Below are positions 31,833 to 40,820 of a stretch of DNA of 50,170 nt, one piece after another; positions within the stretch are counted from its first letter, which is position 1; each line of letters starts with the position of its first letter. Made by a program: the position numbers and the translations under genes. The stretch is from Muribaculum sp. (GTDB lineage: Bacteria; Bacteroidota; Bacteroidia; Bacteroidales; Muribaculaceae). The notes beneath the pieces are model-generated. The model searched no databases. It saw only the letters and a list, made by a program, of their open reading frames with translations, and was not told the DNA's origin. The stretch spans positions 1 through 50,170 of the forward strand of contig JAMPAV010000010.1 of NCBI GenBank assembly GCA_023667055.1, read 5' to 3'.

Positions 31833-31863
31833 AGGTTTATAGGTTTATGGGTTTATAGGTTTA
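31833..31863. repeat. Four-copy 8-base tandem repeat (left of MATE gene)
   Basis: GGTTTATA, GGTTTATG, GGTTTATA, GGTTTAT in a row. A similar repeat on the opposite strand is at 33430-33461. The rest of 31741-32025 is AT-rich without a gene. Confidence 0.85.
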
Positions 31864-31973
31864 TTTTGTCTGTGTCTTGATAGTACAAAATCAAAGTGAG
31901 GAGTTAGAAAAAAATAAATTTCTATAATTACTGTCAAAACTTCTGTTAAAATAAACACATAAACCTATAAACT

Positions 31974-31999
31974 CTTAAGTTGAGCTTGCGAAACTTAAG
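31974..31999. repeat. REP-like hairpin B
   Basis: CTTAAGTT/AACTTAAG, an 8-base stem with a loop containing GCTTGCG, the reverse complement of the loop core of hairpin A. It lies 27 bases before the MATE start. Confidence 0.7.
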
Positions 32000-32025
32000 T
32001 TATAGTAATTCTAAGGTAAAAATAA

Positions 32026-33435
32026 ATGAGTGAAAACACGAATTCCACAATGACACCCGACCGACAATCGGAAAGGCTACAGGAACTTTCCACAGCCTCG
32101 ATAGGCCGGATACTGCTAAAGTATAGTCTTCCCGCAGTGACAGGCACTGTGGTGATGGCATTGTATAATATCATTGACTCCATAGTGATCGGTCATGCCA
32201 TCGACGACCCGAACGTGGTGGCCGGCATAGCCGTGACATTCCCGGTGCAGAACCTCGGGACGGCTTTCGGCATGCTGATAGGTGCCGGTGCCGCAACAAG
32301 AATCTCAATTGTCTTGGGACAGAAAGACCATCATAGGGCGGCTTTGATCTTAGGCAACTCCGTGCAACTCACAATTCTCATCGGTGTGCTATACACCACA
32401 CTATTTGCCATATTCCTTGAGCCATTGCTCAGGCTCTTCGGAGCCTCGGACGCGAGTCTTCCCTACGCCAAGGAGTTTCTGATGTGGGTGCTTCCCGGCA
32501 TGGTGCTGATGAACCTGACGTTCAGCTACAACAATGTGATGCGTGCATCTGGTTATCCGGCAAAGGCGATGTGGACCAACATGATAGGAGCGGGACTCAA
32601 CTCCATACTTGCCCCGCTGTTTCTCTTCGGCTTCAAATGGGGCATCAAGGGGGCGGCGATAGCCACCGACATATCGATGGTGGTGACGGCAATCTTCGTG
32701 ATGGGACACTTCTTCAAGAAATCGAGCACACTGCATTTCGAGAAAGGCACTTTCAAGTTTGACTGGCGCATCATCTCGTCGATTGTGTATATCGGCATGT
32801 CACCATTTCTGATAAATGTGGCGGGAAGCTGCGTCAACGCCGTGGTCAATGGTGCGTTGCTCAAGTATGGTGGTGACAATGCGATAGCTGCTGTCGTGGT
32901 ATTCAACCGATATGTCACAGTATTTGTGTTTGTGGTAATCGGTATCTGTCAGGGCATGCAGCCGATACTTGGCTACAACTATGGGGCCGGCAAATTCGAT
33001 CGGCTGTTTCGCACGCTGAAGTTGGCAATACTGTGCAGCATGACTTTCACTACCATAGGAAGCATAATCGGAGCTACGAATGCAACATTCATCGCGAAAT
33101 TGTTCATGCAGGATGCCAACCAGATAGAGTGTGCCGTGAATTGTCTGCATGTCACCACTATAGGATTTTGGATAGTAGGATTCCAGATTGTGGCGACCAA
33201 CTATTTCCAGTCGCTCGGCATGGCAGCGAAGTCCATATTCCTGTCACTTACTCGCCAGGTGATTTTCATGATACCGATGCTGATGATTCTGCCACCCCAT
33301 TTCGGGCTCGACGGAGTGTGGATGTGTTTCCCGATAGGCGACTTCCTGTCGTCGATTGTGGCCGCCCTCATGCTCTCCTGGCAGATAAAGCACATAAAGC
33401 GCACCCCATCCTCACCCCAAACACTTAAACCATAA
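32026..33435 (+). CDS. MATE family efflux transporter
   Basis: A 469-residue inner-membrane protein with about 12 hydrophobic helices. It has MATE features: the first-helix block LLKYSLPAVTGTVVMALYNIIDSIVIGH, GAGAATRISIVLGQKD near residue 90, the repeated second-half entry IGMSPFLINVAGSCVNAVVN and the GICQGMQPILGYNYGAGKFDR block (about 305-325). It probably exports drugs or cationic metabolites by Na+ or H+ antiport. Length is typical. It stands alone between repeat clusters. Confidence 0.93.
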   Translation: MSENTNSTMTPDRQSERLQELSTASIGRILLKYSLPAVTGTVVMALYNIIDSIVIGHAIDDPNVVAGIAVTFPVQNLGTAFGMLIGAGAATRISIVLGQKDHHRAALILGNSVQLTILIGVLYTTLFAIFLEPLLRLFGASDASLPYAKEFLMWVLPGMVLMNLTFSYNNVMRASGYPAKAMWTNMIGAGLNSILAPLFLFGFKWGIKGAAIATDISMVVTAIFVMGHFFKKSSTLHFEKGTFKFDWRIISSIVYIGMSPFLINVAGSCVNAVVNGALLKYGGDNAIAAVVVFNRYVTVFVFVVIGICQGMQPILGYNYGAGKFDRLFRTLKLAILCSMTFTTIGSIIGATNATFIAKLFMQDANQIECAVNCLHVTTIGFWIVGFQIVATNYFQSLGMAAKSIFLSLTRQVIFMIPMLMILPPHFGLDGVWMCFPIGDFLSSIVAALMLSWQIKHIKRTPSSPQTLKP

Positions 33436-33461
33436 CCTTATAACCCCATAACCTTATAACC
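33430..33461. repeat. Four-copy 8-base tandem repeat (right of MATE gene)
   Basis: CCATAACC, TTATAACC, CCATAACC, TTATAACC. On the opposite strand it reads GGTTATAA/GGTTATGG, close to the repeat at 31833-31863, so the MATE gene lies between inverted related repeats. It overlaps the MATE stop codon. Confidence 0.85.
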
Positions 33462-33462
33462 C

Positions 33463-33487
33463 TTAATTTCCGCCATGCGGAAATTAA
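33463..33487. repeat. Perfect palindrome over a possible start codon
   Basis: TTAATTTCCGC, CAT, GCGGAAATTAA: an 11-pair stem with a three-base loop that contains part of the upstream ATG (33475). Confidence 0.8.
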
Positions 33488-33492
33488 ATATC

Positions 33493-34707
33493 ATGACCGA
33501 CAGACATTATCATCATATACTCGAATACTTCCGGGGAGTCACCAAGTGCACCAAGTGGGAAGGACACCTTTACGCAGTGGGTGGTTGCGTGAGGGATGAG
33601 ATTCTCGGCTCTGAGATCCACGATGTGGATATTGCGGTGGATATCCCCAACGGGGGGATTCTCTTCACCCGCTGGCTTATGCGGCGGCGTCAGCTTGCCG
33701 AGATGCCGATTTTCTTCCATAAATTCGGGACCGCCAAACTTCGCCTTCGCCGTTTCCCCGACGACGAGATAGAACTCGTGCAGACACGCGCCGAGCAATA
33801 CACCGACAAGACAAGCCGTTGCCCGGAGGTGGTGAGCGGCAACATCGAGCAGGACTGTTTCCGACGCGATTTCACAGTCAATACGCTCTACCGTAACATC
33901 TCCACAGGCGAGATACTCGATATGACCGGAAGTGCGGTACATGACATAAAGGAGGGCATACTCCGCACCCCGATGGATCCCTACGAGACGTTTGATGATG
34001 ATCCGGTGAGGATATTGCGATGTCTGCGGTTTGCGGCACGTTTCGGCTGGGAGATAGAGCACACCACACAGGAGGCACTTCAGGCATGTGTGAGCCGTCT
34101 TGCCATAGTGTCGAGAGAGAGATGGGCGTCGGAGTTCAAGAAGATGCTTTTTGGCAGGAATGCCAGGAGGTCGCTTGGAGAGCTGGCACGGATTGACGGA
34201 TTCAAATACATGAATCCGCTCATACGTGAGATGTCGGCCAAATATCCCTACGATGGAGACAAATCTGTGCTCGAGATGGGGATAGAGGATGCGGCGCGAC
34301 TTGAGGAAGAGGGTGTGGATGATCCGGCACGCCGTCTTGCCGCGTTTTTTGGATATGACGGGATGCTCCGGGCCGGGGTGAGAGACAAGAACGGGGCCAT
34401 TCGTTATCCGAGGCATGAACTGACCGGGGCTTCCATGACCGCCAAATTCTTGAAGCACATAAAGATAGATAGGAATGTGGCGAATGCTGCGGTGGCAATC
34501 ATGAAGGAGAAGGGCGAGAAACGTCGCATAGCGGAAAGAGAGTCGAAAATAGCCGCCCAAGCGCGGAAGCAGCATGAGCTGCAGGAAGCCCGGCTTGCAC
34601 GCAAGCAAGAGCGCGCAGAGAAGCACCGCAAGCTAATGGAAGAGCAACAGAGCCGTCCGAAGAAGAAACGCCGCCGCAAAAAGAGGAAACCGAAAGAGCC
34701 GGAATGA
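33493..34707 (+). CDS. Poly(A) polymerase/CCA-type tRNA nucleotidyltransferase without HD domain
   Basis: A 404-residue class II nucleotidyltransferase. YAVGGCVRDEILG and HDVDIAVD (about residues 28-50) give the GG and DxD metal motifs, RRDFTVNTL (about 120-130) and the DDPVRILRCLRFAARFGW block (about 165-185) follow. There is no HD domain; the end is a long Lys/Arg-rich tail (QARKQHELQEARLARKQERAEK, KKKRRRKKRKPK), like E. coli poly(A) polymerase. An ATG at 33475 is in frame but lies in a palindrome. It adds CCA to tRNA or poly(A) to RNA; which of the two is open. Confidence 0.88.
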   Translation: MTDRHYHHILEYFRGVTKCTKWEGHLYAVGGCVRDEILGSEIHDVDIAVDIPNGGILFTRWLMRRRQLAEMPIFFHKFGTAKLRLRRFPDDEIELVQTRAEQYTDKTSRCPEVVSGNIEQDCFRRDFTVNTLYRNISTGEILDMTGSAVHDIKEGILRTPMDPYETFDDDPVRILRCLRFAARFGWEIEHTTQEALQACVSRLAIVSRERWASEFKKMLFGRNARRSLGELARIDGFKYMNPLIREMSAKYPYDGDKSVLEMGIEDAARLEEEGVDDPARRLAAFFGYDGMLRAGVRDKNGAIRYPRHELTGASMTAKFLKHIKIDRNVANAAVAIMKEKGEKRRIAERESKIAAQARKQHELQEARLARKQERAEKHRKLMEEQQSRPKKKRRRKKRKPKEPE

Positions 34708-34748
34708 AAGATGCAATTGTAGAATATCTAAGCACAAGAAAGCACACA

Positions 34749-36419
34749 ATGACAAGATATATAGGGATTCGGCTGCCGATTCTTTTGCTGACAGCCCTGT
34801 GCATGATTATTGGATGCAACCATCAGCCTGACCCTCGTCTTCTTGAGGCGGATGCCCTTATTGATGAGCATCCCGACTCGGCCTTGCGCTTGCTGGAGGG
34901 CCTGGATATGCCGGAGGATGCTCCGGAAAAAGACCGGGCGACATACAACATGGTGCTCACACATGCCCGATACAAGAATTTCATCGATGAAGACAACGAC
35001 AGCATGATTCGCATGGCTGCGGATTATTTCACAAGACACAACGACATAGGAAATGCCGCCAGAAGCCTATACATTTTGGGTATGGTTCAAATGAACACCG
35101 GAAGGTTAGGTGATGCTGCCGTATCATTCAGGAAAGGACTTGATATGGCACGGGAAAATAACTACTACATGTGGGAGGGACAGTGTGCAAGAGGTCTTTT
35201 CATGCTTTATGGCGATCTACTTGACAGTTCATCTCAATTAAAGTATGCCAACGAATCATACGAAGCTTTCGTTAAGGGGGGATTTGATGATTGGATAAAC
35301 TACTCAAGACTGAGCGTTGCGAGTGCATATAACAATAATGGCAAATACAAAAAGGCTCTCTCACTTGCCCTGGAACTTAGCGAGACAGGTAATCTAACTT
35401 CCGATTCCATAATTATAGAGGAATCCATGTATCTGATGGGTCTCTCACAAAGCAATATTGGCGAATTTAAGGAATCACTTGAAAGCTACGCACATGCTTA
35501 TCGCATCAATCCAGAGTTACTGACAGAAAACGATCTGAAGCAGATATCAATGGCAGCATCACACGTCGATCATGACAGTTTGTCAGATTATGCCAGGAGT
35601 TTTATTGCAGAAGTGTCAAGCACGGAATCTTACAGGCCATCCTTCGTAATTTTGGCTGAACAGTGCAGGCATGAGGAGGCGTATCAGGAGATCAACAGAT
35701 ACATGAACAAACAAGACAGTGTCTTTGCGACGCTCTTACACAATAATGTTTCTGAGTCATTAGGTTTGTATGAAGAAAGTGAAAAGAAAATAGCGGAGGA
35801 AAAACATAAAACTGAAAGGTTATTTTTTTATGTTATCCTTCTTGTCGTTGTCATGGTTGCTTTGTGTGCATATTTGCTTTCCAGATTCAAGTTACTCAAA
35901 AGAGAGAAAGAAATGGAACATTTAGTGGCAAATATTGAAAGTTTGAGAAACGACTTGCAAATGCAGATAGAGTCAAATCATGATGAATCCTCAGAAGTGT
36001 CGGACAAATGTACCGGACAATTCCTGAAACTTATTAGAGAAAATTACGCAGAAGCTAACGAAATCTGCGATAGTTATTATCAAAATTCAGATTTGAAGTC
36101 AACAAAGCAGGCAATTGTTGCCAGGGCGGAGAAAATAGTACACGATTTCACGAATCCCGAATCTCTTGACGAAATAGCAGCATACGTTGACAATCACTCA
36201 AACGGTCTATATTCTTCTTTCAAACGCGAATTACATGGTCTCAATGAAGAAAACAGGAGACTTTTTCTATATCTTTTGGTTGGCTTCAGCAATCGATCCA
36301 TTTCAGTTTTACTACAGCAGAAGACCGGCACGGTATATACAAAAAAATCGCGGCTAAAGGATAAAATTTTAAAAAGCGGAGGGACTCGAAAAGATGAATA
36401 TCTCTCCGTGTTTGGATGA
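34749..36419 (+). CDS. TPR lipoprotein-type membrane regulator with C-terminal HTH-like domain
   Basis: A 556-residue protein starting MTRYIGIRLPILLL with a lipobox-like MIIGC (Cys23). Residues about 30-350 are TPR repeats, about 356-377 a membrane helix (FFYVILLVVVMVALCAYLL), then a coiled coil and a C-terminal domain (LFLYLLVGFSNRSISVLLQQKTGTVYTKKSRLKDKI) like the degenerate LuxR-type HTH of Bacteroidetes TPR regulators. An earlier ATG (34704) overlaps the preceding stop as ATGA and may give a longer form. It would sense from the envelope and regulate DNA, perhaps the secreted genes downstream. Confidence 0.75.
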   Translation: MTRYIGIRLPILLLTALCMIIGCNHQPDPRLLEADALIDEHPDSALRLLEGLDMPEDAPEKDRATYNMVLTHARYKNFIDEDNDSMIRMAADYFTRHNDIGNAARSLYILGMVQMNTGRLGDAAVSFRKGLDMARENNYYMWEGQCARGLFMLYGDLLDSSSQLKYANESYEAFVKGGFDDWINYSRLSVASAYNNNGKYKKALSLALELSETGNLTSDSIIIEESMYLMGLSQSNIGEFKESLESYAHAYRINPELLTENDLKQISMAASHVDHDSLSDYARSFIAEVSSTESYRPSFVILAEQCRHEEAYQEINRYMNKQDSVFATLLHNNVSESLGLYEESEKKIAEEKHKTERLFFYVILLVVVMVALCAYLLSRFKLLKREKEMEHLVANIESLRNDLQMQIESNHDESSEVSDKCTGQFLKLIRENYAEANEICDSYYQNSDLKSTKQAIVARAEKIVHDFTNPESLDEIAAYVDNHSNGLYSSFKRELHGLNEENRRLFLYLLVGFSNRSISVLLQQKTGTVYTKKSRLKDKILKSGGTRKDEYLSVFG

Positions 36420-36552
36420 CGATACCCTACTCACCCTTGATGTATAGGCCCTAAACTCTTACAAACAAATAATTTAGCAGTTAATGCACATTTCTAATTA
36501 TCAATCATTTACAATAATGTAAGATTTTTGTAAGATTTTAGTGTTCAATTTT

Positions 36553-36584
36553 TTTGCTGTTAATATTGGGTTGTGTTAAATTTG
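36553..36584 (+). promoter_or_regulatory. Consensus promoter of the 36613 gene
   Basis: TTTG (36553-36556), 20 bases, TAAATTTG (36577-36584). It ends 28 bases before the ATG. Confidence 0.85.
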
Positions 36585-36612
36585 TTGACGAAACATTAAC
36601 ACAAATTTCAGT

Positions 36613-37014
36613 ATGAAGACAACAAAAATTAAATTGATGTTTGCGACAATCCTTTTGTCAGCATTGCCGGTCTTCTCGGAAGACCAGAGTCCGTCCAAAT
36701 CCAAAGATGAATCCCAGACAACAAACGGTGGAGGAATCCTTGAGACCCTACACAAATTTAGAGACCGAAAGAGGATGCCGTCAAGAGACCGCCTCGAGCT
36801 GATCTATGAAAACGGCATGCTGACGCTGGAATCCGAGACGGTGGAGGGTTGCTTCTCGCTCGAGATCACATGCGAAGATGCCAATGTGTATGAATACATT
36901 CCCGGCATGGAGATTGGGGAATCCGTTGCCATCAGTCTTGACCTCGGCACATACAGTGTCACCGCCAGCAATCCCGATGGTCTGGAATTTGCCGGCGAAA
37001 TGATTGTCTATTAA
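36613..37014 (+). CDS. Small secreted protein (DUF3244-like)
   Basis: A 133-residue protein with a signal peptide (residues 1-22, ending PVFSE), a Ser/Lys-rich linker and a C-terminal beta sandwich (LELIYENGMLTLESETVEGCFSLEITCEDANVYEYI, then LGTYSVTASNPDGLEFAGEMIVY). This resembles DUF3244, small periplasmic Ig-like proteins of Bacteroidales. Its own consensus promoter lies just upstream. Role unknown. Confidence 0.75.
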   Translation: MKTTKIKLMFATILLSALPVFSEDQSPSKSKDESQTTNGGGILETLHKFRDRKRMPSRDRLELIYENGMLTLESETVEGCFSLEITCEDANVYEYIPGMEIGESVAISLDLGTYSVTASNPDGLEFAGEMIVY

Positions 37015-37022
37015 CAATAATG

Positions 37023-37192
37023 TCGCTAAATTACAACCAAAGGCTGCGTTGGGCTATAACCATCAAGAACCATGAACGAACAATCTGAGAACCATCTTAA
37101 TATATGTTCAGACATATTGTAAATCTTGAACCATCTTCGCTTCCGCAAGCGGAAACGGCTGCGCTCGATAAGACTCGGTCTTAATTTAGCGA
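37023..37192. repeat. MITE-like element with 11-base terminal inverted repeats
   Basis: TCGCTAAATTA (37023-37033) and its reverse complement TAATTTAGCGA (37182-37192) bound 170 bases with no gene. Inside is a TTCCGC/GCGGAA hairpin. No clear target duplication. Confidence 0.55.
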
Positions 37193-37249
37193 TATTAAAA
37201 CCTACCTATAACGAATTTAAACTAAACATAAACCTTAAAATCAACTGAA

Positions 37250-38257
37250 ATGAATCGAATTCTTTTATTTATTCTCACAACGTTTGCCATAATGTCAAAC
37301 GCATCAGCACAGATTGTAGTAAATGAAGAGGGTCAAACACGCATGGGATATGTCATGAACAACTCTTTGGATAGCAGCGTTTCGTTAAATATCTGGGATT
37401 GTTCAAAACCTCATGGAGGTGCCATTTCTTTTGGATTAGGACTCAAATCAATGATTAAAGGGGATGGTGCACATGGAAATCTTTCTTTAATTGCGAAAAA
37501 TAGATTTGAATTATCCACCGGGACTGAGAGAGTCTTGCTGTTTACACCAAATTTATTTGAATTTTCTTATAATGTTCAGGCCCCAGCCTTCCTGACAACT
37601 TCTGATTTAAGATTAAAATCGAACGTTTCAAGTCTTGACAATGCCTACATCTTTCTCAAAGATATCAATTCAGTAGGATATAATTTGTCATTTCCCATTA
37701 GAACCGATAGTTTAGCCACAAAAGACAGTGCGGCCAAAGCAACAAATACAATTAAAGACGACAGACTACATTTTGGGTTCATCGCTCAGGAAGTTAAAGA
37801 GATTTATCCCAATCTTGTAGTTGAAGATGAGAATGGCATGCTCTCAATCGATTATATCGGCTTCATTCCTCTTCTTGTAGATGCCTATAAGCAACTCAGC
37901 GAGAGGGTTAGACAACAAGATGAATATATAGCCTCAATAGCCAATCAGACAAAACCATCATATATGCCTGCATCAGTTGGTGAAACAACGGATGAAAAAG
38001 CCATTTTGAAGCAAAACAAACCGAATCCTTTCAACTCCACGACTACAATTGAATGTTTTATCCCCAACAACATCAACAAAGCATGTCTATGTATCTATGA
38101 TCTACAAGGCAAACAGGTAATATGCATAGATATTATCGAGCGTGGGAATGTCTCTACTATTATTGATGGTTCACGACTTACACCCGGTATGTTTATATAC
38201 AGTCTTATAGCAGACGGACAAGAAATTGACAGCAAACGAATGATATTAACCGATTAA
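37250..38257 (+). CDS. Secreted S74 chaperone-domain protein with T9SS type A sorting domain
   Basis: A 335-residue protein with signal peptide (1-20, ending SASAQ). Residues about 115-220 (TTSDLRLKSNVSSLDNAYIFLKDINSVGY, HFGFIAQEVKEIYPNLVV, SIDYIGFIPLLVDAYKQLSERV) are the intramolecular chaperone of endosialidase (peptidase S74) fold known from phage tail fibres. Residues about 250-335 (NKPNPFNSTTTIECFIP, LCIYDLQGKQV, LTPGMFIYSL) are a type A sorting domain, so it is exported by the type IX system. First of three closely spaced genes. Confidence 0.88.
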   Translation: MNRILLFILTTFAIMSNASAQIVVNEEGQTRMGYVMNNSLDSSVSLNIWDCSKPHGGAISFGLGLKSMIKGDGAHGNLSLIAKNRFELSTGTERVLLFTPNLFEFSYNVQAPAFLTTSDLRLKSNVSSLDNAYIFLKDINSVGYNLSFPIRTDSLATKDSAAKATNTIKDDRLHFGFIAQEVKEIYPNLVVEDENGMLSIDYIGFIPLLVDAYKQLSERVRQQDEYIASIANQTKPSYMPASVGETTDEKAILKQNKPNPFNSTTTIECFIPNNINKACLCIYDLQGKQVICIDIIERGNVSTIIDGSRLTPGMFIYSLIADGQEIDSKRMILTD

Positions 38258-38266
38258 GATTTCACC

Positions 38267-40816
38267 ATGAACAATATTTTGAATGAAATAAAAAGAAGTT
38301 CACATACATGTATATCATGGTTGTGTCTAAGTATAATTTTATTATATCCTATCGTAGGAAAATCTGAGATTCATTATAAATATTATTTCTCGGATACAAT
38401 AAAAATAGACACCATTGTTTCACCATGTGGACAAGAATTTCTGAAAATATCTGGCGACAATTTGTGGATGCATGGAGAAACAGCACATCCTGAAATTCCT
38501 TATACAACCGCCAGATTCTTAGTTCCAGACAATGCATGTAATTTTTCGATTAAAATAGACGGTATTGAACTATATGAATTGCCACAATCGGAACTCCCTC
38601 TTTTCCCAAAACAACAGGATGTAACCATAAATGAATTCGATATAAACGATTTTACATATCCGGATTCAATTGGATATGCCAATTTTAGCACTAACATCAG
38701 GGCTGAAATAATCAAAGAGTCCTGGATTGAGGGACTTTATCACATAGTTGCTGTTGCATTATATCCACTATCTTATTCCTCAACGTTAAAGAAAATGGGT
38801 ATATGCAATTCATGCGATGTATATCTTGATTACACCTTAGATTCATCCCAAAAACAATTGGGATCCAAAGAACATAAATCCAGTTTAGTCGATATCTCCA
38901 ATATAGTTGTCAATCCAGAGATTCTTAAAAACAGGGATTGTTTAGTCAATGAGAAAACTGGTTTTCTACAAATAAATCAAATTGATAAGTATTACATTAT
39001 TTCAGAAAAATCATTGCTCCCAGCTTTTAAGGATTTGGTATCATGGAAGACACAAAAGGGTTATAATGTAATTCTAAAAGCTATAGAAGATATATATTCC
39101 GATGCCCGATATTCTGTTGATCCAGATAAGGGCATTATAGATAAAGCTGAGTCTCTGCGAAAGTATTTGCAAGATGAATTTGAGGCACATGGAACTTTTT
39201 TCTGTCTATTAGCGGGTGATCGTAAGACAGACATGCCCATTAGAAAGGTTTGTTGGCGTAATGCAAACGATACTATTCTCGAAGATCGTCCATTATTGTA
39301 TGATCCCAATGGAGACAACTATACTCCTACCGATGATTATTTTTCTGATTTATCACGAGATCGGTGGAAGACATTTAAGGATAAACCGACAGGTGAACTT
39401 GTGTGTTACATACGTGAGTCCTATGATCCATCAATTTATGTAGGAAGATTATTATGTCATACTTCTGAAGAAATTCAAAATTATATATCTAAATTAATTC
39501 TTTATGAGTGTAATCCTGGAAGAGGAAATGCGGAATACCTGAATAATGTCATTATGACGTTACAAACCGAGACCCTTGCAGAAAAACATAAAGAAAATCT
39601 TTTTAATCAAATGACAGAGACGTTCGGCGAAGTTGAATTCATTCTTGATTCTAAGATTTCAGATTCCAAAGCCGCTGGATATCCCACAGGAAAGATGGTT
39701 TTGGATAAATTAAACAATTGTGGTTATTGCAGTTGGCAAGGTCATGGAGAACCGAGTACCATTGCATTCTCTGGAAACAGAAAAGAATCTTATGAATGGC
39801 AGTTTATACGGGCATTAAGTTCCTATAAGACCATGAAGGAATCTCCAACAGATTATCAGTCTCAAATATACAACACCGCAGATTATAATAGTTTAGATCT
39901 ATTGACAAATTTTGATAAGCCATTTGTTATATATACACCATCTTGTTCAACTACCCCATTTGATATATATTCAGAAATAAACTTTAAGTTTGATATACCG
40001 CACACAATGTCTTCTGCTTTTACGGTATCAGGATTATATGGCGGTGTTGCGTATATCGGTAATACAAGAGCATATTATATTAATGCTTCCGCAAACATGG
40101 AAAGTTTGTTTCTTGAAAACTTAAGATATGGACAAAAAATTGGAGTTGCAGAGGCTTATTCAAAATTCGATATGCCAACACCGAGCAACATAGATTGGCA
40201 TGATATGCATACTAATAATTTAATTGGGGATCCCGAAATGAATGTATGGACTGGGAAACCAGATGCGTTGAACTTGAATCTATTTTGGCAAGAAAGTGGC
40301 ATCGGGTTGCAAGGAACTGACCAAGCTGGATGTAGGATTGTAATATCGGATGGCACCGGGGATACCAAATCTTTTTTGTGCAAAAGGTCAAATATTTCAT
40401 ATATCATTCCATATCTGAGCAATAATGACCGAATGGTGTCCGTTGGTATTTATAAAGACGGATATCTACCTGTAGTTTCATTAGGATGTTGTAATCAAAT
40501 TATAGAAAACTGCAACAAGACATTTACTGTTAGAAATTCGGTGTTGGGTTTAGACCCCGATGATATGGAGCAGGGGGTAGTTATTGGTTCAGGCGCAAAT
40601 ATTTCTGTTCGAGCGATAGATTGTGTAGAGTGCGGTCAGTCTCTCAGTATAGATAATGGTGGGAATCTGACATTAAAGTCTGATAAAATCGCAAAGATGG
40701 ATGGAAGTAAGGTGTGCTCAGGAGGTAATCTTGTTGTAAATGCAGAAAAAATTGAGATTTCAAATGGATTTACGGTTAGGAAAGGTGGATATTTTTGTGC
40801 TAATATAAAAAATTGA
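38267..40816 (+). CDS. Gingipain-type C25 cysteine peptidase
   Basis: An 849-residue secreted protein with a signal region near residues 15-35. After a propeptide-like part, the C25 domain starts near residue 240 (YYIISEKSLLPAFKDLVSWKTQKGYNV). It has the catalytic His in SWQGHGEPS (His493) and Cys in YTPSCSTTPFD (Cys560), followed by VSGLYGGVAYIGNTRAYY. The C-terminus (SLSIDNGGNLTLKSDKI, GFTVRKGGYFCANI) is a repetitive beta domain, not a typical type A sorting signal. Relatives are gingipains and the sortase PorU. Nine bases after the previous gene, four before the next. Confidence 0.87.
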   Translation: MNNILNEIKRSSHTCISWLCLSIILLYPIVGKSEIHYKYYFSDTIKIDTIVSPCGQEFLKISGDNLWMHGETAHPEIPYTTARFLVPDNACNFSIKIDGIELYELPQSELPLFPKQQDVTINEFDINDFTYPDSIGYANFSTNIRAEIIKESWIEGLYHIVAVALYPLSYSSTLKKMGICNSCDVYLDYTLDSSQKQLGSKEHKSSLVDISNIVVNPEILKNRDCLVNEKTGFLQINQIDKYYIISEKSLLPAFKDLVSWKTQKGYNVILKAIEDIYSDARYSVDPDKGIIDKAESLRKYLQDEFEAHGTFFCLLAGDRKTDMPIRKVCWRNANDTILEDRPLLYDPNGDNYTPTDDYFSDLSRDRWKTFKDKPTGELVCYIRESYDPSIYVGRLLCHTSEEIQNYISKLILYECNPGRGNAEYLNNVIMTLQTETLAEKHKENLFNQMTETFGEVEFILDSKISDSKAAGYPTGKMVLDKLNNCGYCSWQGHGEPSTIAFSGNRKESYEWQFIRALSSYKTMKESPTDYQSQIYNTADYNSLDLLTNFDKPFVIYTPSCSTTPFDIYSEINFKFDIPHTMSSAFTVSGLYGGVAYIGNTRAYYINASANMESLFLENLRYGQKIGVAEAYSKFDMPTPSNIDWHDMHTNNLIGDPEMNVWTGKPDALNLNLFWQESGIGLQGTDQAGCRIVISDGTGDTKSFLCKRSNISYIIPYLSNNDRMVSVGIYKDGYLPVVSLGCCNQIIENCNKTFTVRNSVLGLDPDDMEQGVVIGSGANISVRAIDCVECGQSLSIDNGGNLTLKSDKIAKMDGSKVCSGGNLVVNAEKIEISNGFTVRKGGYFCANIKN

Positions 40817-40820
40817 AATT

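Noticed and set aside
31833..33461. CRISPR-like array around the MATE gene
   Set aside because: The 8-base units are directly adjacent without spacers, and no cas gene is near.
33484..34626. A 380-codon minus-strand frame opposite the nucleotidyltransferase
   Set aside because: The sense strand carries clear family motifs; the antisense frame has no domain.
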